A DNA stretch of 46,225 nt from an uncultured Prevotellaceae bacterium (GCA_900314655.1 OMWC01000029.1:1-46225); one strand, 5' to 3'; shown: positions 7,008 through 16,181, counted from the stretch's first letter. Numbers and translations: made by a program. The notes: generated by a model not told the origin, from the letters alone.

Positions 7008-8272
7008 TAGTTTTCGCGCTTTTTCTTGCCTTCCTGCAAACCGCGAACGCCCAGGAAGCCATCACCGATACCACCATCATCCACCGAACGGCGATGGACA
7101 TGCGGCTGGTGAGACTCAACTATACCTACACCTCCGTGGGACCCGACGGACGTACACCCACCACCCTTTCGGGAGCCATCATCATGCGCCACTCCATCTG
7201 GACGAAGGAGAACCATTGCAACGGACTCATCCTCTACAACCACCCCACTACGAGCGAGAAGAACGGATGCCCTTCACGGGATTATGACCTGGATGCAGAG
7301 GCGGCCATCGGTTTCACGCACAAATATATCATTGTGGCCGTAGATAACTATGGATTCGGCATCACCGAAGACCATCCGCAGGCTTACCTGAACCCCGACA
7401 TCACGGCACAGGGTGCCATCGACGGACTCCTGGCAGCCAAGCGACTGCTTTTCCTGATGGGCTATGAATATGAGAACAGGCTGCTCAACGTGGGCTATTC
7501 GCAGGGAGGACATACGGCCATGGCCGTGCAACGGCTGGTGGATACCCGCTACGGCGACCGCCTGAAGATTCTGCATACCTATGCCGGCGGCGGCCCTTAC
7601 GACATCATGGGTATCTATGAGGACATGAAACAGACGGGAGTGACCTACTATCCCTGTGCGCTGCCCCTGATTCTGAGCGGCATCAACGAAACCGAAGGCC
7701 TGGGACTGAAACCCCACGACATGTTCCGCGGCGCACTGGCCGACCATTACGAAGAGTGGATTCTCTCAAAGGAATATTCCACCACGGATATCAACCAGAT
7801 GATTATAGAGAGCCTTTCGCCGGAAGACATCGTACCGGGAGATCCCCGCGACGGCGTGCGCCTCTCGGCCATCGTCAACCCCGCCATTATGGATGAAAGC
7901 ACCCCGCTGGGCCGCAAGATGATGACCTATTATCAAAAGAACTCGCTCATAGATACCTGGAAACCGAATCCCGACACGCATATCTATCTGTTCCACTCCA
8001 GAGCCGACGAGGTGGTACCCGTCTTATGTACCGAGCGGATGGAACGTTTCCTGAAACGCCAAGGGGCCGACGTACAGACAGAGTACGTGGACGGCTGGGC
8101 GCATACACCCGCTGCTCCCTACTTCTTCTCACAAGTGGCCCTGAAGATTGTGGGAGATACGGACAAGTCCACGCTTTTGGATGAAGTAACCAAGAGCGTG
8201 CGCGATATCACCGACGACATCATTGATGTACTCGACGGCGTATTCCAAGGCATCGGTGAACTGCTCAGATAA
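6998..8272 (+). CDS. Secreted alpha/beta hydrolase (secretory-lipase-like)
   Basis: 424 aa. Signal peptide MRNLVFALFLAFLQTANAQ. The alpha/beta hydrolase fold is supported by the nucleophile elbow GYSQGG (S168), the acid Asp in SRADEVVP (D337) and the His in GWAHTPA (H369), a complete triad in the right order. The pattern (long cap, GYSQGG, DEVVP) resembles secretory lipase/esterase families; the substrate cannot be read from the sequence. The ATG lies within the octamer repeat array and no other Met precedes the signal peptide. It probably shares the pepD transcript, as the 76-nt gap holds only repeats. Confidence 0.8.
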   Translation: MRNLVFALFLAFLQTANAQEAITDTTIIHRTAMDMRLVRLNYTYTSVGPDGRTPTTLSGAIIMRHSIWTKENHCNGLILYNHPTTSEKNGCPSRDYDLDAEAAIGFTHKYIIVAVDNYGFGITEDHPQAYLNPDITAQGAIDGLLAAKRLLFLMGYEYENRLLNVGYSQGGHTAMAVQRLVDTRYGDRLKILHTYAGGGPYDIMGIYEDMKQTGVTYYPCALPLILSGINETEGLGLKPHDMFRGALADHYEEWILSKEYSTTDINQMIIESLSPEDIVPGDPRDGVRLSAIVNPAIMDESTPLGRKMMTYYQKNSLIDTWKPNPDTHIYLFHSRADEVVPVLCTERMERFLKRQGADVQTEYVDGWAHTPAAPYFFSQVALKIVGDTDKSTLLDEVTKSVRDITDDIIDVLDGVFQGIGELLR

Positions 8273-8321
8273 GAAAACAGCATAAAAAACAGGGAGGATG
8301 TAATCAAATGTAAAGATTAAC

Positions 8322-8352
8322 TTGGAGCAAATGCTGGGATTCCATACTTTTG
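8322..8352 (+). promoter_or_regulatory. Promoter of the TonB-C / TPR-HTH pair
   Basis: TTGG (8322-8325), then 19 nt, then TACTTTTG (8345-8352), upstream of the ATG at 8402 with a leader of about 45 nt. Confidence 0.6.
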
Positions 8353-8401
8353 CAGCGGAATTCCACCCGAACTGAAGTTAAACCTTTAAAACAATTGAAC
8401 A

Positions 8402-8782
8402 ATGAAAAGAATCCTTTTATGCCTGATGATGGCAACCCTGATGACCCTCTCTTCAGAGGCGCAGACCGACAAAGTGTACGACAGAGTAGAAGTGATGCCC
8501 GAGTTCCCCGGCGGCATGCAGGGCCTGTTTGAATACATGCAGAATAACGTGAACTACCCAAAGGAGGCCAAAAACCAGAAAATCGAGGGACGAGTCATCG
8601 TTTCCTTCATCGTAGAAAAAGACGGTTCCATCTCGGATGTACATCCCCTGACAGCCGTTCATCCCCTGCTTGACAAAGAAGCCATGCGATTAGTGAACGA
8701 AATGCCCCGATGGAAGCCCGGCACAGAGAAGGGCAAAGCTGTGCGCGTATCGTTTGCCTTACCTGTTTCATTCAAACTGTAA
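8402..8782 (+). CDS. Secreted TonB C-terminal domain protein
   Basis: 126 aa. Signal peptide (MKRILLCLMMATLMTLSSEAQ) followed by a single TonB_C domain: PEFPGGMQGLFEYMQNNVNYP, EGRVIVSFIVEKDGSISDV, and RLVNEMPRWKPG...VRVSFALPVSFKL. It lacks the N-terminal membrane helix and proline-rich spacer of an energy-transducing TonB, so it is a stand-alone periplasmic TonB-fold protein. The stop codon overlaps the next start (TAATG), indicating translational coupling with the TPR/HTH protein; a joint signalling role is inferred from that only. Confidence 0.85.
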   Translation: MKRILLCLMMATLMTLSSEAQTDKVYDRVEVMPEFPGGMQGLFEYMQNNVNYPKEAKNQKIEGRVIVSFIVEKDGSISDVHPLTAVHPLLDKEAMRLVNEMPRWKPGTEKGKAVRVSFALPVSFKL

Positions 8783-10326
8783 TGAACGTAAAGCACCTGT
8801 TTTTATCATTCATAGCGTTATGGATGGCAGGCTGCTCCCCCACGGAGCAGCCTCGCCATCCCTTGCTGCTACAGGCAGAAAACTGCATCGACGAAAGTTG
8901 CGATTCGGCTTACGGATACATTTACAACCTGACGGATTCGTTTCCTCATCAGGCCGATCAGGCACTCTACGGCGTGCTCTTCACTGAGATTCTCCACAAG
9001 AAGGGAATCCATGTGGGCAACGACTCACTTATCAAGGCAAGCGAACATTTCTTCTCGCATAACGGGAAGGGACGCCGATGGGTAAAGGCCATGCTTCATC
9101 TGGGCATCACAAAATGCAGGAGCAATGAGACGGAAGAAGCGGTGAAATGGCTCAAAAATGCAGAAAAGGAGTCAAATTTGCTGGATGACACGCTGAAATA
9201 CGACGTAGCCTTGGCTTTGGGTGACCTGAACCAGCAGGAGAACTGTCAGGCACTGGCCAAACATCATTACCAAAAGGCCTATCAACTGGCCCTACAGACA
9301 GGCAGTCACTCCCGTCAGGCCCAAAGTCTGTGCAGACTGACAAGAGCAGCAGACAAAGACAGCATTACGGAATATATAGACCGCTGCAAAAGGGTGTTGC
9401 CCCATGTAGACAGGGCTTTGCAATCAGAAATCCTCAGTTGCTTAGGATATTGGGCCCTTCAAAAGGGACGGCAGGACAGTGCCAGGCAGTATCTACAGGC
9501 GGCCTTGGCTGCTTTTCCCAATGATTTTGCCGCTTTACAGTTAGGGAACCTATATGAAAAGGAAGGGCACATCAACAAGGCCTGCGAACTGTGGTTCGAA
9601 GCTCTCAACACCAACAACGACGACGTAAAGATGACGGCCTTGGAAAAGCTCATTCCCAACTATAAGCAAACGGAGACCTGGAGGGCTCTCGATTTGAGTC
9701 AGATGCTTAACGATTTGCTAAAAAAGCACCATTCCATCGACCAAACAGAACATATCGCTGCCTTACAGGAACAGTTCGACCACGACATCATCCATGAAAG
9801 ACTATTGAAGAAACTGGCCCTCACCCTGGCTGTGATAGCCTTCTTGGTGATCGTATTCCTGCTTTTCTACTGCTATCATCACAAAAAGATGAAACAATAC
9901 GGCAAGGTGCTGTCGCATATTGAGGAATTGCAAAAACAACTGACCGAGCAGGAAAAGGCACACCCACTACCGAAGGAATGGAACCTGAAAGAGGCTATTC
10001 ACGAAAACAACACTATTCACCGATTCCATCGGTTGGCCGATAAAGGTAAGGAGCCGCAATTGGAAGACTGGACTGAGCTGAGTGAGATTACCGAACAATA
10101 CGTGCCGGGATTCAGCCGCTTCATCCATCAGAACGGTGTTCTTTCGGAACGTGATACGCACATCTGCATGCTTATCAAGATGCGCTTCCACCCGTCAGAA
10201 ATCGCCGTTCTCATCGGAGCTTCTCCACAAACCGTCACCAACAGCCGCGTCCGCCTGCTCCGCAAAATCTTTGGTGAACAAGGCGGAGCGAAGGATTTCG
10301 ATGAGCATATCCGAGAGATGGAGTAA
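8782..10326 (+). CDS. Membrane TPR protein with C-terminal HTH-like domain
   Basis: 514 aa. The N-terminus has lipobox-like LWMAGCS (Cys18). Residues ~30-330 are helical repeats of TPR type (for example AKHHYQKAYQLALQTG, DSARQYLQAALAAFPND, NKACELWFEALNTN). A strong TM helix lies at about 343-367 (LALTLAVIAFLVIVFLLFYCY), then a short coiled coil, then a LuxR/sigma-70-region-4-like HTH (RDTHICMLIKMRFHPSEIAVLIGASPQTV..., about 457-500). The layout suggests periplasmic sensing TPRs joined to a cytoplasmic DNA-binding tail, a class common in Bacteroidota; DNA binding is inferred. The true start is the ATG overlapping the tonB-like stop. Confidence 0.82.
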   Translation: MNVKHLFLSFIALWMAGCSPTEQPRHPLLLQAENCIDESCDSAYGYIYNLTDSFPHQADQALYGVLFTEILHKKGIHVGNDSLIKASEHFFSHNGKGRRWVKAMLHLGITKCRSNETEEAVKWLKNAEKESNLLDDTLKYDVALALGDLNQQENCQALAKHHYQKAYQLALQTGSHSRQAQSLCRLTRAADKDSITEYIDRCKRVLPHVDRALQSEILSCLGYWALQKGRQDSARQYLQAALAAFPNDFAALQLGNLYEKEGHINKACELWFEALNTNNDDVKMTALEKLIPNYKQTETWRALDLSQMLNDLLKKHHSIDQTEHIAALQEQFDHDIIHERLLKKLALTLAVIAFLVIVFLLFYCYHHKKMKQYGKVLSHIEELQKQLTEQEKAHPLPKEWNLKEAIHENNTIHRFHRLADKGKEPQLEDWTELSEITEQYVPGFSRFIHQNGVLSERDTHICMLIKMRFHPSEIAVLIGASPQTVTNSRVRLLRKIFGEQGGAKDFDEHIREME

Positions 10327-10335
10327 TGAAGCCGT

Positions 10336-10848
10336 TCAGTCTGACGGTTCCAGAAAGAACCGTTTGAACTCGCTTTCGAAGTTCGGAGTCAAAAGGTCAC
10401 GCCCCATCGCATGGCGGATTTCGTCCATAGTCCAGAAGCGTCCGCCGTCGAGTTCTTCTTGAGAAGGATGTATCTCGCCGTCGTAAACGGTACTGTTCAC
10501 GTAAACCAGTTCGCACTCCCGCTTGCTGTCGAAGACATAATGTCCGATATGCTTTGGTGTGAAATCGGTGATGCCCAATTCTTCGCTGACTTCACGCCGA
10601 AGTGCCTCTTCAGGCGTTTCGCCATAATCCAGATGCCCTCCTACCGCCGTATCCCATTTACCAGGTTGGATATCCTTCCACTCAGGGCGGCGCTGCAGAT
10701 AGACCTCACCACGACTGTTAAACACATGCAGATGAACCACAGGATGTAACAGCCGTGAGCCATTATGACATTCACCACGCGTGGCCTTTCCTAATACGTT
10801 TCCCGAATCGTCAACTATCGGGAACAATTCTTCGCTATTGTCTCTCAT
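10336..10848 (-). CDS. Nudix hydrolase
   Basis: 170 aa. A complete Nudix box lies at residues 71-93 (GHLDYGETPEEALRREVSEE then LGI; GX5EX7REUXEEXGU is satisfied). The N-terminus FPIVDDSGNVLGKATRGECHNG resembles the IPP-isomerase-like/YfcD subgroup of Nudix enzymes. It hydrolyses a nucleoside-diphosphate-linked substrate, identity unknown. It is convergent with the TPR gene (9 nt between ends). The -7 box at 10856-10863 is only 7 nt from the ATG, so the message is probably leaderless. Confidence 0.88.
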   Translation of the reverse strand: MRDNSEELFPIVDDSGNVLGKATRGECHNGSRLLHPVVHLHVFNSRGEVYLQRRPEWKDIQPGKWDTAVGGHLDYGETPEEALRREVSEELGITDFTPKHIGHYVFDSKRECELVYVNSTVYDGEIHPSQEELDGGRFWTMDEIRHAMGRDLLTPNFESEFKRFFLEPSD

Positions 10849-10855
10849 CGGGGCG

Positions 10856-10863
10856 CAAAATTA
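10856..10863 (-). promoter_or_regulatory. -7 box TAATTTTG adjacent to the Nudix start
   Basis: The reverse complement is TAATTTTG; 7 nt separate it from the ATG at 10848. Confidence 0.45.
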
Positions 10864-10915
10864 GGCATAAACCACAAAAATCCCAAATAAATCCGCATTT
10901 TTCGTCTTTTTTTCG

Positions 10916-10923
10916 TATCTTTG
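10916..10923 (+). promoter_or_regulatory. -7 box TATCTTTG for the GH3 gene
   Basis: Exact TATCTTTG, 34 nt before the ATG at 10958. The -33 region is T-rich without a clear TTTG. Confidence 0.6.
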
Positions 10924-10957
10924 TGCACTTTGTTTTATTCCATTTACATTATTACCT

Positions 10958-13303
10958 ATGAGGAATTTAAAAACTATTATCACATTACTCTTTGTGCTGG
11001 CGGTTGCCGGCTGTACTTCCGACAGCATTGACCAGAAAGTGAATGATCTCTACCAACGGATGAGTCAGGAGGAACGCATTGCCCAATTGCGGGGCATGAT
11101 GATGCAGGATCTCTTCGATGAAAACGGGAAACTCGACACCGCCCGATGCCGGAAACTGATACCCAACGGCATCGGCCACTTCTCACAGTTTGCCAGTCAA
11201 GAATCTACCTGTGCCGACAGCATCCGCGACAAAGTGCTGGCCATTCAGCAATGGCTCATCCACAACACGCCTAACGGCATACCGGCGCTCTTCCATGAAG
11301 AGGTGCTTACGGGTGTCACCACACGCGATGCCACCATCTATCCGCAGCAGATAGGACAGGCCTGCTCATTCAATACCGAACTGGCCGAGAAGAAAACCCT
11401 GCAGACGGGTCGCCAGCTGCGCCGCATCGGAGGCTTGCTTTCGCTCTCGCCGATGGTCGATGTGGTGCGCAATCCGTCCTTCAACCGTCTGGAAGAATCC
11501 TACGGCGAGGATGCCTACCTCTCGGCTGCCCTCGGCACGGCCTTCGTTCGCGGACTTCAGTTTGGCGGTCTTCGCGAGGGCGTAGGCACGTGTAGCAAGC
11601 ACTTCCTGGGTTATGGAGGCGGTGGCGATGCCGAAGAGAAGGAACTGATGGAGGAAATCCTCCTACCCCACGAGACGATGATCCGCGAAGGCGGCAGCAA
11701 GGTGGTGATGACGGGCTATCATGCCGTGCATGGCACCAACTGCGTCTGCAACAAAGAGATTATCGACGGCATTCTCCGCACTTATCTCGGCTTCGATGGC
11801 ATGATGGTGAGCGACTATACCTCCATCGAGCAGATACCCGGACTCGACAGCGACATGAAGCGGGCTGCAGCGGCTATGAATGCAGGCAACGACGTGGATT
11901 TCCCCAAGGGCACGTCTTATGCCCATCTGCAGGAAGCCATCGATCAGGGACTGGTCAGCCAGGAGGATTTCGAGAAAGCCGTGAAGCGCGTGCTTACCTA
12001 TAAAGCCAGTGTAGGACTGCTCGACGAGAATCCCAACCTCTGTTCTACGGAACACATCACGCTCGACACACCCGAAGAGCGGCAGACGGCCTACCAACTG
12101 GCTACGCAATCGGTCGTATTGCTCAAGAACGACGGTGTGCTGCCGCTGAGCAAGCCGCAGCATATTGCCCTCACGGGGCCCAATGCCAATCAGATGTGGG
12201 CCATGACAGGCGACTACACCTATCCCAGCATGCGCTACTTCTGGCAGGTAAAGACCGAGGATGGTGAGCATCCGCATATCGTTACACTCCGCGAAGGACT
12301 GGAGAAACGCAAGCCCGAAGGCTTCACGCTGAGTTATAGCCGAGGCTGCGATTGGACGGAAAACGTGGAGACTATCGTGGAGAACAGTGGTGATGACCGC
12401 GTGAAATACCTCATCTACCTGCAGAACCGTAAGATTGACAGCGGTGAAACCGTCAACCGCAGCGAGGCACTCGACATGGCCCGCAAGAGTGATGTCATCA
12501 TTGCTGCCGTGGGCGAAAACGCCATCCTCTGCGGAGAAAACCGCGAACGCACAAGCCTCCGGCTGCCGGGACAACAGGAGGCCTTCGTGAAACAACTGCT
12601 CGATACAGGCAAGCCCGTCGTCCTTATTGTATTCGGTGGTCGCGCACAGGTCATCAGCAGCATCGCCGACCGTTGTGCTGCCATTATCCAGGCATGGTAT
12701 CCGGGAGAGGAAGGCGGTAATGCCCTGGCCGATATCCTCTATGGAAAGGTATCGCCGTCAGGAAAACTAAGTGTCAGCTATCCTGCTGAGGAAATCCGCG
12801 AACCCATCTGCTACAATTATTCCGAAAAGACTGATCCGCGCATCGCATGGCCTTTCGGCTACGGTCTTTCCTATACAAACTTTGAATACAGCAATCTGCA
12901 AATCGACAAGGAGGTGCCTACTTCGGGGAAACAGATACAGGTGATATTCGACGTCAAGAACACGGGCAAGATGGCAGCCGACGAGATTGTGCAGCTCTAC
13001 GTATCGCCTACCAACCCAGGGCAATCGTTGCGACCCATACAACTGCAAGGATTCACTCGCGTGCATCTGCGTCCCGGTGAGATTCGAACCGTGACCATGC
13101 TCCTTTCACCCCAGCAGCTGGGACATTACGACACGGCCAACAAGGCAGCCAACGGTTTCGGCCAATGGACTGTTTCGCCAGGCAAATATGTCATCAAGAT
13201 TGGAGCCTCATCGGCTGATATCAAGTTGCATGACACGGTCACGCTGACCGATGCTCCCTATACCCAACCGTTGCGTTCCAACTATTTCACCGTGACAAAA
13301 TAA
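10958..13303 (+). CDS. GH3 family glycoside hydrolase, lipoprotein
   Basis: 781 aa. The lipobox VAGC puts the lipid on Cys19, so it is probably anchored in the outer or inner membrane facing the periplasm. Domains in order: GH3 N-terminal (beta/alpha)8 barrel with KHFLGYGGGGDAEE and nucleophile Asp286 in MMVSDYTSIE; GH3 C-terminal alpha/beta sandwich (VVLLKNDGVLPLS, VIIAAVGENAI, IQAWYPGEEGGNALADILYG, SGKLSVSYP); fibronectin-III-like end (ADEIVQLYV...QLQGFTRVHLRPGE). Full length for this architecture. The likely activity is exo beta-glucosidase or beta-xylosidase; the substrate is not readable. It ends 1 nt before a strong bidirectional terminator shared with ybeY. Confidence 0.93.
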   Translation: MRNLKTIITLLFVLAVAGCTSDSIDQKVNDLYQRMSQEERIAQLRGMMMQDLFDENGKLDTARCRKLIPNGIGHFSQFASQESTCADSIRDKVLAIQQWLIHNTPNGIPALFHEEVLTGVTTRDATIYPQQIGQACSFNTELAEKKTLQTGRQLRRIGGLLSLSPMVDVVRNPSFNRLEESYGEDAYLSAALGTAFVRGLQFGGLREGVGTCSKHFLGYGGGGDAEEKELMEEILLPHETMIREGGSKVVMTGYHAVHGTNCVCNKEIIDGILRTYLGFDGMMVSDYTSIEQIPGLDSDMKRAAAAMNAGNDVDFPKGTSYAHLQEAIDQGLVSQEDFEKAVKRVLTYKASVGLLDENPNLCSTEHITLDTPEERQTAYQLATQSVVLLKNDGVLPLSKPQHIALTGPNANQMWAMTGDYTYPSMRYFWQVKTEDGEHPHIVTLREGLEKRKPEGFTLSYSRGCDWTENVETIVENSGDDRVKYLIYLQNRKIDSGETVNRSEALDMARKSDVIIAAVGENAILCGENRERTSLRLPGQQEAFVKQLLDTGKPVVLIVFGGRAQVISSIADRCAAIIQAWYPGEEGGNALADILYGKVSPSGKLSVSYPAEEIREPICYNYSEKTDPRIAWPFGYGLSYTNFEYSNLQIDKEVPTSGKQIQVIFDVKNTGKMAADEIVQLYVSPTNPGQSLRPIQLQGFTRVHLRPGEIRTVTMLLSPQQLGHYDTANKAANGFGQWTVSPGKYVIKIGASSADIKLHDTVTLTDAPYTQPLRSNYFTVTK

Positions 13304-13304
13304 A

Positions 13305-13341
13305 AAAACCGTGCTTTAGCGCATGGCTAAAGCACGGTTTT
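13305..13341. terminator. Bidirectional terminator between GH3 and ybeY
   Basis: A perfect 16-bp stem AAAACCGTGCTTTAGC/GCTAAAGCACGGTTTT (13305-13320, 13326-13341) with a 5-nt loop, with A-tract and T-tract on its two sides. The ybeY stop codon lies inside the stem. Confidence 0.93.
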
Positions 13342-13726
13342 CTGCGGCTTCCATGATTTCCCGTTCACCGGGTCCTTTGTCGTTGATGCCGCAGAGGTGG
13401 AGCACACCGTGTATGATGACGCGGTGCAGCTCTTCGTCGTAGTCCTTGTGATAGGTTTCTGCATTGGTGCGAACCGTATCGAGCGAAATGACGATGTCAC
13501 CATTAATCTCATCGCCTTCATCATAGTCGAAGGTGATGATATCGGTGAAATAATCATGTCCGAGATACTCGCGATTCACTTCAAGAATCTTTTCATCGTT
13601 GCAGAAAAGATAGCCTATTTCGCCCACCTTCCGACCATACGAAGCAGCCACACGCCTTATCCATGCAGTGGTCTCACGTTTCTTGATCTTGGGCATTTTG
13701 ATGTCTTCGCAGTTGTATGTTATCAT
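13316..13726 (-). CDS. ybeY: rRNA maturation endoribonuclease YbeY
   Basis: 136 aa. A single-strand metal-dependent RNase for 16S rRNA 3'-end maturation and ribosome quality control. The N-terminal region has VNREYLGHDYFTDIITFDYDE and the metal site is HGVLHLCGIND: H106, H110 and Asp116 in the H-x3-H-x5-(H/D) pattern. Many family members have His at the third position; as I recall, Asp there is normal in Bacteroidota homologs. It overlaps coaD by 4 nt (ATGA) and ends within the terminator, so it is last in a DUF4252-coaD-ybeY set. Confidence 0.92.
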   Translation of the reverse strand: MITYNCEDIKMPKIKKRETTAWIRRVAASYGRKVGEIGYLFCNDEKILEVNREYLGHDYFTDIITFDYDEGDEINGDIVISLDTVRTNAETYHKDYDEELHRVIIHGVLHLCGINDKGPGEREIMEAAENRALAMR

Positions 13727-14172
13727 CCTTTATCGTTTGGCAAAAACTCTGTGATATCCTTACCGAAATGAGCCAGTTCACGCACCATGCTGCTGCTGAT
13801 GTGAGAAAGTTCGGGAGCAGCCAGAAAGAGGATGGTCTCCACACCGCTGAGTTGGCGGTTAATGTCGGCCATTTCCTGTTCGTACTCGAAATCCTTTAGG
13901 GTACGCACGCCCTTGATGATGAACTGGGCATCGATACGCTGGCAGAAATCCACCGTGAGATCACGGTAAGCCTCCACCTGCACCTTGGGCTCGTCCTTGT
14001 AATAGGACCGTATCTGGCTACAACGCTCCTCGACGGGCAGCATATACTGCTTGTGCTCGTTGTAGCCCACACCGATGACGATGCAGTCAAACAGGGGAAG
14101 GGCACGGCGCACAATGTCGTCGTGTCCTATTGTGTAGGGATCAAAACTGCCGGTAAATGCCGCTATGCGCAT
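13723..14172 (-). CDS. coaD: Phosphopantetheine adenylyltransferase
   Basis: 149 aa, the usual length. Adds AMP from ATP to 4'-phosphopantetheine in coenzyme A synthesis. The signature is GSFDPYTIGH (residues 8-17, with the T/HxGH motif at 14-17), FIIKGVRTLKDFEYE is the substrate loop, and SHISSSMVREL is the second nucleotidyltransferase motif. It lies 5 nt downstream of the DUF4252 gene and overlaps ybeY by 4 nt. Confidence 0.95.
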   Translation of the reverse strand: MRIAAFTGSFDPYTIGHDDIVRRALPLFDCIVIGVGYNEHKQYMLPVEERCSQIRSYYKDEPKVQVEAYRDLTVDFCQRIDAQFIIKGVRTLKDFEYEQEMADINRQLSGVETILFLAAPELSHISSSMVRELAHFGKDITEFLPNDKG

Positions 14173-14177
14173 GGCTG

Positions 14178-14624
14178 TTACTTTTTGATGAGCGACTGCA
14201 TCTGCTCGGCATTGAACTTACCCTTCATCAGCGTCAGTACATTATGCCCTTCAGCATTGGCCACCATCAGAATCTCGGAAATAATGCCGTCGGCCTGCTT
14301 GAGGTAAACAGTGGCATTCACCTTCTCTTCCTTGACATCCATCTTGCCATAGCCCTGGCTCTCCAGCACTTTGAGCTTTTCCAAGATTTCCTTGGCCAAT
14401 TCGTCTGAGCCGATCATGCCCATGGTCATGCTGTCCACGCTCTTCAAGGCTTCCTTTTCCTCAGCAGTCTTGGCAGCGCTGGCCACCATCTCGAGCATTG
14501 CCTTGTTCAGCTCAATAAGCTGAATGCCGGCATTGTCCTTATAACTATTGATAATCTTGTCTGCCTGAGCAAATCCGCTGATGCTCATCAGCATCATAGC
14601 GAACAGAAATACGATTTTCTTCAT
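14178..14624 (-). CDS. DUF4252 domain secreted protein
   Basis: 148 aa. Signal peptide MKKIVFLFAMMLMSISGFAQ, then a small alpha/beta domain rich in K, E, A and L ending VANAEGHNVLTLMKGKFNAEQMQSLIKK, typical of DUF4252 proteins of Bacteroidota. Function unknown. First gene of the coaD-ybeY set; the upstream 74 nt hold an 8-nt repeat array. Confidence 0.8.
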   Translation of the reverse strand: MKKIVFLFAMMLMSISGFAQADKIINSYKDNAGIQLIELNKAMLEMVASAAKTAEEKEALKSVDSMTMGMIGSDELAKEILEKLKVLESQGYGKMDVKEEKVNATVYLKQADGIISEILMVANAEGHNVLTLMKGKFNAEQMQSLIKK

Positions 14625-14654
14625 AATTCTTTAGGTTTTGGGGTTAATGTTTTC

Positions 14655-14686
14655 TCGTTATGTCGTTATTACGTTATATCGTTATG
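14655..14686. repeat. Octanucleotide array, four units
   Basis: TCGTTATG, TCGTTATT, ACGTTATA, TCGTTATG in tandem, between ruvB and the DUF4252 gene. Confidence 0.6.
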
Positions 14687-14698
14687 ACGAGATTTTCT

Positions 14699-15733
14699 TC
14701 ATTCAAACAGCGTGGGCTCCATGATATTTCCTTTATAGGGATTGCGACCGAAGTGGCGGTAAGCCAGTTCGGTAGCCATGCGGCCGCGAGGCGTGCGCTT
14801 GATGAAACCTTCCATGATCAGGAACGGTTCATAGACATCCTCTATCGTGCCGGCATCCTCGCCGATAGCCGTTCCGATGGTGGTGAGACCCACAGGACCG
14901 CCCTTGAACTTGTCGATGATCGTGAGCAGAATCTTGTTGTCTATCTCATCGAGTCCAAACTGGTCGATATTCAAGGCTTCGAGAGCTACGTGTGCAATCT
15001 TCAGGTCGATTCGTCCGTTGCCCTTCACCTGGGCAAAATCCCTGACGCGCCGCAACAGGGCATTGGCAATACGGGGCGTTCCTCTCGAACGGCGGGCAAT
15101 CTCCACGGCAGCATCATCGTCGATGGGCACTTGCAGGATGGAGGCCGAACGGCGGATAATCTTCTTCAGCACGTCGGGCTCGTAGTATTCGAGATGCATG
15201 TTGATGCCGAAGCGGGCACGGAGCGGAGCTGTCAGCATACCGCTGCGCGTGGTGGCACCCACAAGGGTAAACGGGTTCAGGTCAATCTGAATGCTGCGGG
15301 CCGAAGGACCCTTGTCAATCATGATATCTATACGATAGTCCTCCATCGCCGAATAGAGATATTCCTCCACGACGGGCGACAGACGGTGAATCTCATCGAT
15401 AAACAGCACATCGTTGGGTTCCAGCGAAGTTAGGATACCGGCAAGATCGCCAGGCTTGTCGAGCACAGGCCCTGAGGTAATCTTGAATCCTACGCCCAGT
15501 TCGTTGGCGATGATGTTCGAGAGCGTGGTCTTTCCCAGTCCCGGGGGACCATGCAGCAGTGTATGGTCGAGCGGTTCACCTCGATATTTGGCAGCTTCCA
15601 CAAACACCTCAAGATTCTCCACCACCTTCTTTTGCCCGCTGAAATCAGCGAAACGGAGCGGTCGCAGGGCATTCTCAAAGTCTTTCTCGGCTGAAGAGAA
15701 CTGTTCTTGTCTGATGTCGAAATCTTCTTGCAT
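14699..15733 (-). CDS. ruvB: Holliday junction branch-migration helicase RuvB
   Basis: 344 aa. The AAA+ motor of RuvABC. Walker [10 protein letters not shown], Walker B FIDEIHRL, sensor motif [20 protein letters not shown], then [21 protein letters not shown] and the winged-helix end [20 protein letters not shown] start at [13 protein letters not shown] because the family begins there and because the -7 box (15741-15748) would overlap any longer version. That leaves 7 nt between box and ATG, suggesting a leaderless mRNA. Confidence 0.97.
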   Translation of the reverse strand: MQEDFDIRQEQFSSAEKDFENALRPLRFADFSGQKKVVENLEVFVEAAKYRGEPLDHTLLHGPPGLGKTTLSNIIANELGVGFKITSGPVLDKPGDLAGILTSLEPNDVLFIDEIHRLSPVVEEYLYSAMEDYRIDIMIDKGPSARSIQIDLNPFTLVGATTRSGMLTAPLRARFGINMHLEYYEPDVLKKIIRRSASILQVPIDDDAAVEIARRSRGTPRIANALLRRVRDFAQVKGNGRIDLKIAHVALEALNIDQFGLDEIDNKILLTIIDKFKGGPVGLTTIGTAIGEDAGTIEDVYEPFLIMEGFIKRTPRGRMATELAYRHFGRNPYKGNIMEPTLFE

Positions 15734-15740
15734 TTGGGTG

Positions 15741-15748
15741 CAAAGATA
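15741..15748 (-). promoter_or_regulatory. -7 box TATCTTTG of ruvB
   Basis: The reverse complement is TATCTTTG, 7 nt upstream of the ruvB ATG. Confidence 0.6.
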
Positions 15749-15799
15749 CGATTTAGTGAGCACAAATGCAAATAAAACCTGTTTTTAATTTGCCAATTT

Positions 15800-16174
15800 T
15801 CACCAAAGGCGGAAAAACCGCTCCATCATCTGCCATTTCTGGTCGCTCGTGGCTTTTGCGTCGCATTGCTGGAAGGCTGCCACGTATTCTTCCCACTCCT
15901 GCTGGCGGGGCAATGTGGCCAGCCGGGCCATGGCCTCATCCCATTGAAAGTCGAGCGGCGTGTCGCAGATCATCACCAGCCGCGGCCCGGCAATATAGAT
16001 CTCCATCTCTAAGATTCCCACCTGACGGATACCGTCGAGAATCTCGCGCCAGGCTTTCTCTTCGCTATGGGCTTCCTTATACTTCCTGATCAGTTCGGGG
16101 TTGTCTTTCAGCTCCATGGTCTGCACGTAGCGTTTCACGGGCTGACCGTAGTCTTTTGTGATATATCCTTCCAT
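15800..16174 (-). CDS. rhaM: L-rhamnose mutarotase family protein (DUF718)
   Basis: 124 aa. The family signature is complete: YVQTMELKDNPELIRKYKEAH, then MEIYIAGPRLVMICDTPLDFQWDEAMARLA, then LPRQQEWEEYVAAFQ and W-x2-MERFF at the end. The enzyme interconverts alpha and beta anomers of L-rhamnose (related proteins act on L-fucose). It begins 7 nt after the stop of the GH127 gene, so the two are co-transcribed. No rhamnose kinase, isomerase or aldolase is in the window, so the substrate could also be another deoxy- or L-sugar. Confidence 0.88.
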   Translation of the reverse strand: MEGYITKDYGQPVKRYVQTMELKDNPELIRKYKEAHSEEKAWREILDGIRQVGILEMEIYIAGPRLVMICDTPLDFQWDEAMARLATLPRQQEWEEYVAAFQQCDAKATSDQKWQMMERFFRLW

Positions 16175-16181
16175 CTTTTTC

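Noticed and set aside
13316..13726. YbeY lacking the third metal-binding His
   Set aside because: Asp116 takes the position; from memory this is the usual state in Bacteroidota YbeY proteins, so not a defect.
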